A stretch of DNA of 21,688 bases from Actinomycetota bacterium (GCA_026393655.1 JAPKZT010000343.1:1-21688), one strand, 5' to 3'; counted from the first letter of the stretch, positions 1-7,994 are shown. Notes: generated by a model from the letters alone, not told the origin. Numbers and translations: made by a program.

Positions 1-990
1 AGTGAATTGTTCAAAACGAGCAAAACAAAGTTACGCGGATCACTATCAGCGGCGATGATTGACACGAAAGCAAGTTGGGATGATCTAATTTCTCGCCACG
101 CACCAGACGAGGCAACACGAAACAGCGTGCTACAAAACTCGCTGTACAAAAATCTCACTGAAAGGTTTGTCCATAGTCACGATTACATCGCTGTTGAGCG
201 CTTGTATCAAGCGCACTCTTCTGGTGCTTACGACCTGATAATTGTTGACACACCGCCATCACGTAATGCTCTTACTATTTTGGACGCACCAAAACGAATG
301 CAAGACTTCTTTTCAAGTCGGCTACTTAAATTGTTAACAGCAAACTCTCAGTGGCAGTTACTGACGCTTGCAGCCAAACCGTTTTACGAAATCGCCGACC
401 GTTTACTCGGTAAAGGACTGTTGCGAGATGTTGCCGAATTCTTTACTTTATTTAGAACCATGGAGACTGGGTTTGTTGAACGAGCCAAAAAAGTTGAGGC
501 ATTGTTGCACGATTCTAAAACTTCGTTCGCAATCGTTACTACTCTTGAAGACGCGCCACTCAGTGAAGCCGAGTTTCTCAGCGCTGCACTCAAAGAGCGT
601 AAGTTCTCAACTCATTTGGCGATTGCAAATCGAGTAATTCCAAAAGAACTTCAAGGTGAAGTATTAATTGCGCAGGCACATGTTCTCAAAAATGCACTAA
701 AAAACACCGAATTTATTAGCGAACTCACTGATTTGTTAGTTAATACAGACACATCTTCAGACACATCTTCAGGAATTGATGAAGCAAATATCTCGAAACT
801 TTTGACCCAGACCTTAGAGACAATCCAAAACCATGCGCAAGCGACAACAAAGATTTCCGAGATGCAGTCTGCGTTATTAGACCGCGTCGAAGGGTTCGCC
901 GATCATTTTGCTGCCGCGCCAATGCTTGAAAGTGATATCGCGGACATAAATGGCTTGGTCACACTTGGTGAAAATCTAAATATCGTTTGA
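1..990 (+). CDS. ArsA/Get3-family ATPase, C-terminal part (5' end outside window)
   Basis: The reading frame is open at base 1, so the start and the P-loop lie upstream of the window. About 330 codons remain. The segment DLIIVDTPPSRNAL (near codons 78-91) is the switch-II-like signature of ArsA/Get3-type ATPases. It is followed by a hydrophobic, helix-rich stretch and then a DAPLSEAEFL region, as in actinobacterial ArsA-like proteins (Rv3679/Rv3680 type in Mycobacterium). These are soluble P-loop ATPases. In actinobacteria they are not clearly arsenite pumps, and roles in envelope or redox homeostasis have been proposed. The gene runs in the same direction as pdtaS, which starts 35 bp after its stop, so co-transcription is possible. 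The coding sequence contains a short tandem repeat that encodes DTSSDTSS (bases 746-772). The family call is good; the substrate cannot be judged. Confidence 0.8.
   Translation, partial: SELFKTSKTKLRGSLSAAMIDTKASWDDLISRHAPDEATRNSVLQNSLYKNLTERFVHSHDYIAVERLYQAHSSGAYDLIIVDTPPSRNALTILDAPKRMQDFFSSRLLKLLTANSQWQLLTLAAKPFYEIADRLLGKGLLRDVAEFFTLFRTMETGFVERAKKVEALLHDSKTSFAIVTTLEDAPLSEAEFLSAALKERKFSTHLAIANRVIPKELQGEVLIAQAHVLKNALKNTEFISELTDLLVNTDTSSDTSSGIDEANISKLLTQTLETIQNHAQATTKISEMQSALLDRVEGFADHFAAAPMLESDIADINGLVTLGENLNIV
746..772 (+). repeat. 12-bp tandem duplication in the ArsA-like gene
   Basis: CAGACACATCTT occurs twice back to back (746-757 and 758-769), followed by a partial third copy, CAG. It is in frame and adds the residues DTSS twice in a low-complexity Asp/Ser/Thr linker. 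It looks like a recent slippage duplication in a flexible loop, with no obvious functional consequence. Confidence 0.8.
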
Positions 991-1025
991 GCCAACACTG
1001 ATCAGGCAGACTTAGAGCACCAACT

Positions 1026-2525
1026 ATGCCAACGCTCGTCGAAATCGCCCACGAACACGGCAACACTGCTGAGCACGAATTGGCCCACCTTGGCGCGCTC
1101 GTTTCAGAGTGGGGAATGCTCGCAGATTTTTGTTTCGCCGACATGCTGCTATATCTACCAACCAAAGACAACAAATGGATTGTTGCTGCACAGGTGCGCG
1201 CCGCCACTGGTCAAACTCTTTACGAAACTGACTTAGTTGGTTTGACTGCCGATTCGGTAGAGATGGCGATGATCGCTCAAGCATTTACAACGCAAAAAGT
1301 TGTAACCGGCGAAATTCGAGTTGTGTCGCAAGTTGACCCCGTGAGTTTGATGGCGATTCCGGTGCGCTGCGATGACCGAGTCATTGCCGTGTTGACGCGT
1401 GAGTGGTCAACACGTAGCGGTCGAAAACCTGGACAACTCGAACGAACTTATCTAGCGATTTTTGATGATTTCACGAAAATGATTTCGACTGGATTGTTTC
1501 CATTTGAAGGTCGCGTCGCGGACGCAACTGTTGCTCCACGAGTTCGTGACGGCGTAATTGTTCTAGATGCTGATGCTCGCGTTCGCTACGCATCACCTAA
1601 CGCAGTGTCGGCTATGCACCGCGTTGGAGTGAATGCAAACGCGGTTGGGCAGAGTTTGGCAGAACTTGGAGTTGCACAAACTGCAGCCCGAAATGCGTTT
1701 GAGCGACGCGAGCCAGTTGTCGAAGAAGTTGAGCAGACATCTGAAGTGACATTGCTAACTCGCACCATACCGACACTAAAGCGACTTGGTCGCGGTGTTG
1801 TCGTAACTGGTGGCGTGGTGTTGTTGCGCGATGTTTCAGAGTTGCGTCGCCGTGATCGGTTGCTGCTTACTAAAGATGCAACAATTCGCGAAATTCACCA
1901 TCGCGTAAAAAATAACTTGCAGACGATTTCATCGTTATTGCGACTTCAAGCACGCAGGCTCAAAAGTGAAGAGGCAATTTCTGCCATTGCCGAATCGGTG
2001 CGACGAATTAGAACAATCGCACTCGTTCACGAAACACTGTCGCATGAGGCAGGCGAAGATATTTCGTTTGTTGAAATCGTGCGGCCATTGTTAAGACTTG
2101 TCGAAGAAGGACTGCAATCAACTGATCGGCCGGTTAAGTTCAGTGTGCAAGGAGACGGCGGGCGATTGCCTGCCACGATTGCGACGCCACTATCAGTTGT
2201 GATTCTTGAACTTCTGCAAAACGCGGTTGATCACGGGTTTCCAGAGGGCAGTGCGGGCGGATCTGTTCTTGTGACACTCAGTCACGATGACGAATCATTA
2301 GATATTCGTGTGACCGATAATGGTCGTGGACTGCGCAGTGATTTCAATATCAAAACTGCAATTGGACTGGGTTTGTCTATTGTTCGAACACTTGTAACTA
2401 CTGAATTAGCAGGCACAATTCAGATGCGACCGGCTTTGATTGACGACTCAGTTGGCGAGCTAAAAATTGCGACCGATGGCGCAGGAACTGTCGTTGATCT
2501 AAAAATTCCGTTTACAGGAGAATAA
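1026..2525 (+). CDS. pdtaS: PdtaS-type sensor histidine kinase
   Basis: Soluble sensor kinase of 499 residues, close in length and layout to mycobacterial PdtaS (Rv3220c). Residues 1-155 are a GAF-like sensor (histidine_kinase_N), and about 170-270 a PAS-like domain. Residues 285-335 are a HisKA_2 dimerisation helix with EIHHRVKNNLQ around the phospho-accepting His (291 or 292). Residues 385-495 are an HATPase_c domain with N-box ELLQNAVDHGF (395-405), G1 box DNGRG (431-435) and G2 box GLGLSIV. No membrane segment is seen. In mycobacteria PdtaS phosphorylates PdtaR, an ANTAR-domain RNA-binding antiterminator; no pdtaR lies in this window. The ATG start has no clear Shine-Dalgarno site. The gene is convergent with whiB1, the same arrangement as Rv3220c/whiB1 in Mycobacterium tuberculosis, which strengthens the assignment. 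Confidence 0.9.
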   Translation: MPTLVEIAHEHGNTAEHELAHLGALVSEWGMLADFCFADMLLYLPTKDNKWIVAAQVRAATGQTLYETDLVGLTADSVEMAMIAQAFTTQKVVTGEIRVVSQVDPVSLMAIPVRCDDRVIAVLTREWSTRSGRKPGQLERTYLAIFDDFTKMISTGLFPFEGRVADATVAPRVRDGVIVLDADARVRYASPNAVSAMHRVGVNANAVGQSLAELGVAQTAARNAFERREPVVEEVEQTSEVTLLTRTIPTLKRLGRGVVVTGGVVLLRDVSELRRRDRLLLTKDATIREIHHRVKNNLQTISSLLRLQARRLKSEEAISAIAESVRRIRTIALVHETLSHEAGEDISFVEIVRPLLRLVEEGLQSTDRPVKFSVQGDGGRLPATIATPLSVVILELLQNAVDHGFPEGSAGGSVLVTLSHDDESLDIRVTDNGRGLRSDFNIKTAIGLGLSIVRTLVTTELAGTIQMRPALIDDSVGELKIATDGAGTVVDLKIPFTGE

Positions 2526-2563
2526 ATAATTCTTTCTGCGTTTGTATTGATGTTGTTAACGAA

Positions 2564-2866
2564 CTAGGCGAGTAGGCGAGAGCTTCGTCGTTCGGCTGCT
2601 CGCTGGCGTCGAATATCTCGGCGCTCATCTTCTGACATTCCGCCCCAGATTCCCCAGTCTTGATTAGTTTCAAGAGCGAAATCTAGACATTTTCCGCGAA
2701 CTAAACATTCGTCGCATACGACTTTGGCTTCAGAAATTTGTACTAGTGCGTTACCAGTTGTGCCAACCGGAAAAAACAATTCTGGGTCAGTGTCTTTACA
2801 AGAAGCCTCTCGCCTCCATGAATAGTCCGCTGATCCAAGGGCAAGGCTTGTTGCGAGAAAAGACAT
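2564..2866 (-). CDS. whiB1: WhiB1-type iron-sulfur transcriptional regulator
   Basis: A 100-residue WhiB protein. Four cysteines at 23, 51, 54 and 60 (C-X27-C-X2-C-X5-C) would hold a [4Fe-4S] cluster. They are followed by the GIWGGMSEDERR turn (72-83) and a basic tail (84-96) for DNA contact. The stretch DPELFFPVG (27-35) and the spacing match WhiB1 (Rv3219) rather than WhiB3 or WhiB7. WhiB1 proteins are essential, nitric-oxide-sensitive partners of the primary sigma factor. The start at 2866 is supported by a strong Shine-Dalgarno site (2873-2880). About 14 residues precede the usual WhiB1 N-terminus. The gene is convergent with pdtaS with 38 bp between the stops, and no strong terminator hairpin is visible there. 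Confidence 0.93.
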   Translation of the reverse strand: MSFLATSLALGSADYSWRREASCKDTDPELFFPVGTTGNALVQISEAKVVCDECLVRGKCLDFALETNQDWGIWGGMSEDERRDIRRQRAAERRSSRLLA

Positions 2867-2872
2867 TTATTA

Positions 2873-2880
2873 CTCCCCCT
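2873..2880 (-). promoter_or_regulatory. Shine-Dalgarno site of whiB1
   Basis: Read on the minus strand, AGGGGGAG is followed by the six bases TAATAA and then ATG at 2866. The spacing is near ideal, and this fixes the whiB1 start. Confidence 0.75.
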
Positions 2881-2912
2881 AAATCAAAGAAACTTACAAA
2901 TCTGAACTTACT

Positions 2913-2932
2913 TTGCTCAGACTAGAGAGCAA
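2913..2932. promoter_or_regulatory. Inverted repeat in the whiB1 upstream region
   Basis: TTGCTC and GAGCAA form a perfect 6-bp inverted repeat with 8 bases between, about 50-65 bp upstream of whiB1. On the minus strand TTGCTC could also serve as a -35 element, with TAAGTT 16 bp downstream as a -10. A regulator bound here would therefore cover the promoter. The rest of the 150-bp gap (2867-3016) is AT-rich, with no other recognisable element. Functional assignment is inference. Confidence 0.35.
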
Positions 2933-3016
2933 TTAGCGAGTTAGCAATGAAAAAAGAAAATATTAAATTGTTTTTATTTTGTGTAACTCGCGAACCTATT
3001 CTTGTAGCCTGCGGGC

Positions 3017-3709
3017 GTGACCCAAGTTATGGCACATCGCGGTGCGTCTAAGGTCGAGCAAGAAAATACAACCATGGCATTTCATCGAGCCCTTGAAATG
3101 GGCGCAGATGCTGTCGAACTAGATGTTCGCCGTTGTGCAACTGGCGAACTTATCGTGCACCATGACGCCAAGTTGAGTGATGGTCGCGTAATTATTGCAA
3201 CCAAAAAAGCTGATCTACCAGACTATGTGCCGACTCTTAATGAGGCGTTAGATGCATGCGGATCAATGTGGGTAAATATTGAGATCAAAAATGATTCAAG
3301 CGAGCCAGACTTTGATCCAAGTGAGCGAGTTACTCGTGAAGTCGTTGAATTCTTGAAACAGCGCGGGTCGATAGAAAAGTGGCTAATTTCATCCTTTCGC
3401 CGCGAAACAATAGACACGGTAAAAAACTTAATGCCAGAACTCAAAACAGCGTGGCTGGTGATGACAATCGATAATGCAGAGCTTGAAATGATCGCCAAAC
3501 AAATGGCGGACCAGGGCCATTACGCAATTCACCCATGGGTTAAATCACTAACCGAGCAACTTGTTGTTGTTTTTCACAAGCACGGATTAAAAGTCAACAC
3601 TTGGACATGCGACAACCCATCGCGGATGAAAGAACTAATTGACTGGGGAATCGACGGAATCTGCACCAACGTGCCCGACCTCGCCCTGCAAGTCGGAGCC
3701 GCTAATTAG
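3017..3709 (+). CDS. Glycerophosphodiester phosphodiesterase (GDPD family)
   Basis: A 230-residue single-domain GDPD enzyme that hydrolyses glycerophosphodiesters to glycerol-3-phosphate and an alcohol. Family hallmarks are the HRGA start (H7, R8), ENT (16-18), GADAVELDV (29-37, metal ligands E34 and D36), HHD (48-50) and NIEIKND (87-93, E89). The C-terminal WTCDNPSRMKELIDWGIDG segment is the usual closing strand-helix pair. All catalytic positions are present. There is no signal peptide, so it is cytosolic. The GTG at 3017 is the chosen start; the in-frame ATG at 3029 would remove only four residues and is also possible. The gene is convergent with the lipid kinase, with 10 bp between the stops. 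Both act on glycerolipid intermediates, but they are not in one operon. Confidence 0.88.
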   Translation: MTQVMAHRGASKVEQENTTMAFHRALEMGADAVELDVRRCATGELIVHHDAKLSDGRVIIATKKADLPDYVPTLNEALDACGSMWVNIEIKNDSSEPDFDPSERVTREVVEFLKQRGSIEKWLISSFRRETIDTVKNLMPELKTAWLVMTIDNAELEMIAKQMADQGHYAIHPWVKSLTEQLVVVFHKHGLKVNTWTCDNPSRMKELIDWGIDGICTNVPDLALQVGAAN

Positions 3710-3719
3710 TGTTCGCTGA

Positions 3720-4637
3720 TTAAACGATGATCGGTTTGACTAGGCGCAGTGCGTCAGGGCAATGTTCAATGTGTAATGAAATTTGCTCGCCTAGATAGTC
3801 GCCGTCTAGTTGATATGGAAACGGCGCTGGGAAATTAATTTTTATATCCTCAACATCTGTTTGAATGTCAACGCCCGACGAAACGCTGATGCCTTCGGTG
3901 CGTATTGCTTGCAGCATCGTGCGCACCATGTGTGGAGTTGTTAATTTTCTAAAAGTTACTGCGACAAGTTTCTTGTCTAAAGATGCCGCGGCCGACAAGT
4001 TCACGGATTTTTTACCAATGTATGTGTACGGATTTGAGTTGAGAGCAATAGTGAGGTAACCATTTGGTATTTTTCGTCCATCAATTTCGACATTGAAGTG
4101 TGGAAACTTGCGGTCGTAGGTTGCGAACCATGCCTGCATCGTAGAAAATGCAAACAGCGGCTGGCCAACTATCCGCTTGAGTGAAGCCCGGCGCTCAACA
4201 AGTTCAACAACTGCGGCGTCAAAACCGATGCCAGCATGAAAGCAGAAATAGCGACCGTTGGCGCGCCCCAGACTTATGGGGTGAATGTTGCCGTGGTCAA
4301 GTCCGGCGCCGAATTGTTGCAGGGCAACGACCGGATCATTGGCTGCGCCAAGACTGCGCACAAACACATTTGTTGATCCGCCAGGCAACATAATTAAAGC
4401 CGTGTTGCTTCCGGCCAGACCAGTGGCGACTTCGTTGAGAGTTCCGTCACCACCAAAGGCGGCGACCACTTCAACACCCCGCTGTGCTGCGTCTTGGGCG
4501 AACCTTGTGGCATGACCGCGTTCATTAGTTTCAACAACCTGAACGCTGTGATGGCGTGAGAGGTATTGATGTACCGCAACCGTGTTACGCGGAGTGACAC
4601 TGGATGCGAACGAGTTCACAATGAGCAAGATCTGCAA
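3720..4637 (-). CDS. Diacylglycerol kinase family (YegS/DgkB-like) lipid kinase
   Basis: 305 residues with the DAGK catalytic domain at about 1-130 and a C-terminal beta-sandwich domain. The nucleotide site is seen as FGGDGTLNEV (61-70) and LPGGSTNVF (84-92). The family phosphorylates diacylglycerol or related lipids at the membrane face, feeding phosphatidate back into phospholipid synthesis. The start is uncertain. The longest frame begins at TTG 4637, with a second in-frame TTG at 4628 and a GTG at 4622, and a stop codon lies just upstream. The TTG pair comes from a 9-bp tandem duplication. No strong Shine-Dalgarno site is seen. It diverges from etfB, leaving a shared upstream region of under 80 bp. 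Confidence 0.87.
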   Translation of the reverse strand: MQILLIVNSFASSVTPRNTVAVHQYLSRHHSVQVVETNERGHATRFAQDAAQRGVEVVAAFGGDGTLNEVATGLAGSNTALIMLPGGSTNVFVRSLGAANDPVVALQQFGAGLDHGNIHPISLGRANGRYFCFHAGIGFDAAVVELVERRASLKRIVGQPLFAFSTMQAWFATYDRKFPHFNVEIDGRKIPNGYLTIALNSNPYTYIGKKSVNLSAAASLDKKLVAVTFRKLTTPHMVRTMLQAIRTEGISVSSGVDIQTDVEDIKINFPAPFPYQLDGDYLGEQISLHIEHCPDALRLVKPIIV

Positions 4638-4642
4638 GATCT
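4625..4642 (-). repeat. 9-bp tandem duplication across the lipid-kinase start
   Basis: GCAAGATCT is repeated exactly twice (4625-4633 and 4634-4642). On the minus strand each copy supplies an in-frame TTG, so the gene carries two equivalent candidate start codons three codons apart. Confidence 0.85.
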
Positions 4643-4714
4643 TTTACGGTATCAGCGATTTGTGAGGAGATTTTTGCGTGGTTGTGGGTGAGATTAACGG
4701 TAAGAATATAAGTC

Positions 4715-5491
4715 ATGAATATCGTCGTATGCGTAAAGCAAATCCCAGATCCAGCCAGCCCAGGTGCACTTGACGCCTCGACACATGCTTTGAAGCGTGA
4801 AGGCAAATTAATTCTTGATGAGTCAGATGCTTACGGTGTCGAGATGGCGTTGCAACTTGTAGCAACAGCCGGCGCAGGAGAAGTAAATATTGTTTCTATG
4901 GCGCCGAATGGTGAAACATCTGGAATGCGAACTGCATTGGCGATGGGCGCTGCAAAAGGTTTACTAGTTAGCGATCCTGCACTTGCTGGTTCGGATGCAT
5001 TGACTACTGCAAAAGTTTTAGCGGCGGCGATCACAAAACTTGGTGGTGCTGATCTTGTTATTGCAGCAACCGAATCTTCAGATGGCTACACCGGCACAGT
5101 GCCAGAACAAATCGCTGAAGTTTTGGGTTTGCCATCTGTGACTTTTGCAAAGAAAGTAAAAATTGAAGGATCAGTTTTGAAAGTTGATCGTCAGAGCGAG
5201 TCTGGTTACGACGAAGTTGAGTGCACACTGCCTGCAGTAATCAGCGTTACCGCTGGTGTCGTTGAACCGCGTTATCCAAGTTTCAAAGGAATCATGGACG
5301 CAAAAAAGAAACCGCTTGATGTAGTAACTGCTAGCGATCTTGCCGTCACGCCAACAGGTTGGGCTGCCTCTGGGCAAAAAATTGCCACTGTCACTCAGGC
5401 TGAAGCGCGTAAAGCAGGCGAAGTTATTGAAGATGACGGCGAAGCTTTTGGCAAAATTGTCGCATTTCTCGAAAATTTAAAGTTGATCTGA
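4715..5491 (+). CDS. etfB: Electron transfer flavoprotein, beta subunit
   Basis: 258 residues. The N-terminal MNIVVCVKQIPDPA, the following DESDAYGVEMALQL segment (35-48), and the ATESSDGYTGTVPEQIAEVLGLPSV region (about 122-146, AMP-binding loop) are classic EtfB. With EtfA it forms a soluble FAD/AMP heterodimer. This takes electrons from acyl-CoA and other dehydrogenases and passes them to the quinone pool through ETF:quinone oxidoreductase. It is directly followed by etfA, 39 bp downstream, as one operon. An acyl-CoA dehydrogenase that could be a donor is encoded at 15464. The start ATG has an AT-rich upstream sequence but no clear Shine-Dalgarno site. Confidence 0.95.
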   Translation: MNIVVCVKQIPDPASPGALDASTHALKREGKLILDESDAYGVEMALQLVATAGAGEVNIVSMAPNGETSGMRTALAMGAAKGLLVSDPALAGSDALTTAKVLAAAITKLGGADLVIAATESSDGYTGTVPEQIAEVLGLPSVTFAKKVKIEGSVLKVDRQSESGYDEVECTLPAVISVTAGVVEPRYPSFKGIMDAKKKPLDVVTASDLAVTPTGWAASGQKIATVTQAEARKAGEVIEDDGEAFGKIVAFLENLKLI

Positions 5492-5530
5492 AAATTCTGA
5501 TAGAAGCTCATAGTAGAAAGCTAAAAACTT

Positions 5531-6499
5531 ATGGCAATTAACAACATTTGGGTATTCGCACAAGGTACTGGCGGTGTTGCAACAACTGGAACACTCGAGT
5601 TGCTGACCAAGGCTCGCTCTCTTTCGAGCAAAGTCACCGCCTTTGTTGGCGGCGATGCAAGTGGATTCGCAGCATCACTCGGTGAACATGGTGCGACAAA
5701 GGTTTACGCAACAGGAGACCTCGCTGGCAAGTTGCCAGGCGTCGCTCTTTCTGCAGCGATAAAGACGATTATTGACGGCGGAGATTCGCCAGATGTGATT
5801 ATGTTTCCGCAAAATTACGAGGGTCGCGACACGATGGCCCGATTGTCTGTGAAATTAAATCGCACATTGTTAACCAACAACATTGATATTGCTGATTCGG
5901 GTGATGGTGTAATCGCGACAACGCCAGTTTTTGGTGGAAACATTTTGGTTGAAACTGTATTTACGGGGCCAGGACCACATTTAGTTTCGTTTCGACCAAA
6001 AAGTTTTGTTGCCGAGCCTGCATCGGGCGGTACGCCTGAAATAGTTGCTGTAGCCGTGCCTGAGTTGGGCACGCAAGGCGGCGCACGCGTAGTTGCAGTT
6101 CACACCGAGCAAACAACTGGGCCGAAACTTGATGAAGCAGCAATTGTGGTTTCAGGTGGACGCGGACTTGGTGAGGCCGGCAACTACTCAATGATTGAAG
6201 ATCTCGCAAAACTTCTTAAGGGTGCACCCGGTGCATCACGAGCCATCGTTGATGCTGGTTGGGTGCCTTACTCATATCAAGTTGGCCAGACGGGCAAAGT
6301 TGTCAAGCCAAGTGTGTATATCGCTGCTGGTATCTCTGGCGCGACGCAGCACATGGTTGGCATGAAGGGTTCGAAGAACATCATCGCGATCAATAAAGAC
6401 AAAGAAGCGCCAATTTTCGGTATCGCTGATCTCGGTATTGTTGGTGATGTTCACAAAGTTTTGCCAAAACTTATTGAAGCCCTTAAATCTCGCTCGTAA
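5531..6499 (+). CDS. etfA: Electron transfer flavoprotein, alpha subunit
   Basis: 322 residues, normal for EtfA. The N-terminal nucleotide-binding-like half contains the PQNYEGRDTMARLSVKL segment (93-109). The C-terminal FAD domain shows VVSGGRGLG (206-214), the loop YSYQVGQTGKVVKPSVYIA (247-265), GISGATQHMVGMKGS (267-281) and IAINKDKEAPIFGIADLGIVGD (285-306), the standard FAD cradle. It pairs with EtfB encoded just upstream. A weak AGAAAG lies about 10 bases before the ATG. Confidence 0.96.
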   Translation: MAINNIWVFAQGTGGVATTGTLELLTKARSLSSKVTAFVGGDASGFAASLGEHGATKVYATGDLAGKLPGVALSAAIKTIIDGGDSPDVIMFPQNYEGRDTMARLSVKLNRTLLTNNIDIADSGDGVIATTPVFGGNILVETVFTGPGPHLVSFRPKSFVAEPASGGTPEIVAVAVPELGTQGGARVVAVHTEQTTGPKLDEAAIVVSGGRGLGEAGNYSMIEDLAKLLKGAPGASRAIVDAGWVPYSYQVGQTGKVVKPSVYIAAGISGATQHMVGMKGSKNIIAINKDKEAPIFGIADLGIVGDVHKVLPKLIEALKSRS

Positions 6500-6541
6500 A
6501 AAGCGACCTGTGGCGTAACTGCCGACTTGTTTGACTTAAGT

Positions 6542-6547
6542 TATAAT
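6542..6547 (+). promoter_or_regulatory. Consensus TATAAT one base before a GTG start
   Basis: A perfect -10 hexamer ends at 6547, and the annotated GTG begins at 6549. Transcription from it would start around 6554, inside the proposed coding sequence, and no convincing -35 lies at 16-18 bp. Either the hexamer is chance, or the promoter serves a shorter product, or the main transcript reads through from etfBA. Confidence 0.3.
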
Positions 6548-6548
6548 C

Positions 6549-7994
6549 GTGGCAACTAAAAAGAAAATTCTTGTTGTCGCGGGAAACCTCTCGCATCTTG
6601 ACCAGTTTGTAATTCACGGGCTTTTTAAAGAGCTATCAGATTCTGCTGCAGTGATTTTGGCGTTGTCACAATCAGAGTTTGAAGGCGAGCGTTGGGCGAA
6701 ACTTCCGAGTGAATTTAAAAATAGTTTTGAAAAAGTTGTGCCTTATAAATATGATTCGAAATCTAAAAAAACTGGTTCGCAGTTGGGTGAAGCGTCAACT
6801 TTTAGATATAGAAATTCGTCGTCTGGTTACATGCAACGGGTGAAGAATAAATACTTTGCAGGTTTGCAAATTCCGAGTCGGTGGAAAACGATTCGAGGAC
6901 TCTTGGCAATCTTCAGAAGCTTTGGCGAAGTGTGTGCTCGAGTGGTCAACGAATTACCGTCGTTGGCTCGCGGATCAAAGTTATTTTTTTGGTTCTGGTC
7001 TCGAGTTGCGGTATCAAAAATTTGTAAAAATTGTGGGTTGGCTGAACTTGCAGTACAACAATCGCCAGATGTAATTGTTGTATTGATGCAGCGACAGGCC
7101 GGCTTTGTAGTTGCGGCGATTGACGCTGGCGCTCGAGCAGGCATTCCGACGCTGTTGATACCTGTTAAGTGGGATAACGCATCGTCGAAAAGCCCGTTAG
7201 TAAAAAAACCCACGCGAATGCTAGTTTACAACCAGCAGCTTGTTGAAGTTTGCTCGCACATGCACAAAATGCCCACAAACTCAATAAGTGCAATTGGCAG
7301 TGTTGAGGTCGGCGCTAAAAGAGTTATCGCAGCGACGAGTCAGTCAAAAAACTTAGTACTCATTGGCAGCACTGCCGATGCTTCGAGTTCGGTGCCATGG
7401 CTCAACTGTGTCAGCGATGTACTTTCTCAAAAAAGTGAGTCAAAAAATCAGATTAAAACAATCTGGCGCCCTTACCCGACTGGTGATTCAAAAAGTTTGA
7501 GTTTCATGAACGAGTTTGTTGCATCGCATAAGCAATTTGAGCTTGATGACGACATAAAGCGGGGCATGTCTCATCGTGCTCAAAGTATTTCGTTTGATGA
7601 TATATCTGCGGCGTACTTTAGATATTGCGAACTACTCAATTCGGCGGTGGTCGTCGTATCCGAGGGCACATCGGCGATTGTTGACGCTCGAGCTAGGGGA
7701 ATACCAGTAATCTTTCCCGCCTTCAAAAAAGATGCAGTGATTGGTTCGCAGTGGTGCAACTTTATGGGTTGGGAGCATTTACGAGGGCTACTTACAACAA
7801 CTGGTGTGTTCATTGCCGAAGATGAAACTGAGTTAGAGCAGCTACTTACTGATTTTCTAGAAAACCCAAGACGAATCGAGCCTGATAACTCAGGTGAAAA
7901 TATTTTCGTTGATCACCGCAGTTACGCCCAACGAGTTTTAGATGCAGTGTCTGATGTACTGGCCGAAAAATCGGCTGTGCAAAAAACTAGTTAA
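6549..7994 (+). CDS. Unassigned protein with GT-B-like fold features
   Basis: 481 residues, which I cannot place in a named family. The N-terminus KKKILVVAGNLSHLDQFVI reads like the first Rossmann strand of GT-B glycosyltransferases or CDP-glycerol-type transferases. Residues 70-170 are basic and aromatic-rich, possibly membrane-associated. The C-terminal third contains WRPYPTGD, then VVVVSEGTSAIVDARARGIP (positions about 370-390) and VIFPAF. This resembles the donor-binding half of GT-B and UDP-GlcNAc 2-epimerase-like proteins, where an S/E-G-(T/S)-S loop binds the nucleotide phosphate. No signal peptide is seen. The gene is Lys/Ser-rich and sits between etfBA and a conserved operon, so it may be an accessory insertion. 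A role in surface-glycan assembly is a guess. Its stop overlaps the convergent SCO1664-family stop. Confidence 0.6.
   Translation: MATKKKILVVAGNLSHLDQFVIHGLFKELSDSAAVILALSQSEFEGERWAKLPSEFKNSFEKVVPYKYDSKSKKTGSQLGEASTFRYRNSSSGYMQRVKNKYFAGLQIPSRWKTIRGLLAIFRSFGEVCARVVNELPSLARGSKLFFWFWSRVAVSKICKNCGLAELAVQQSPDVIVVLMQRQAGFVVAAIDAGARAGIPTLLIPVKWDNASSKSPLVKKPTRMLVYNQQLVEVCSHMHKMPTNSISAIGSVEVGAKRVIAATSQSKNLVLIGSTADASSSVPWLNCVSDVLSQKSESKNQIKTIWRPYPTGDSKSLSFMNEFVASHKQFELDDDIKRGMSHRAQSISFDDISAAYFRYCELLNSAVVVVSEGTSAIVDARARGIPVIFPAFKKDAVIGSQWCNFMGWEHLRGLLTTTGVFIAEDETELEQLLTDFLENPRRIEPDNSGENIFVDHRSYAQRVLDAVSDVLAEKSAVQKTS

Noticed and set aside
2526..2563. Terminator between the convergent pdtaS and whiB1 genes
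   Set aside because: Apart from a GTTAAC palindrome there is no stem long enough to form a stable hairpin.
6827..7213. 128-codon minus-strand open frame inside the GT-B-like gene
   Set aside because: Cys/Thr-rich sequence with no domain and no ribosome site; the plus-strand frame covers the full region and continues on both sides.
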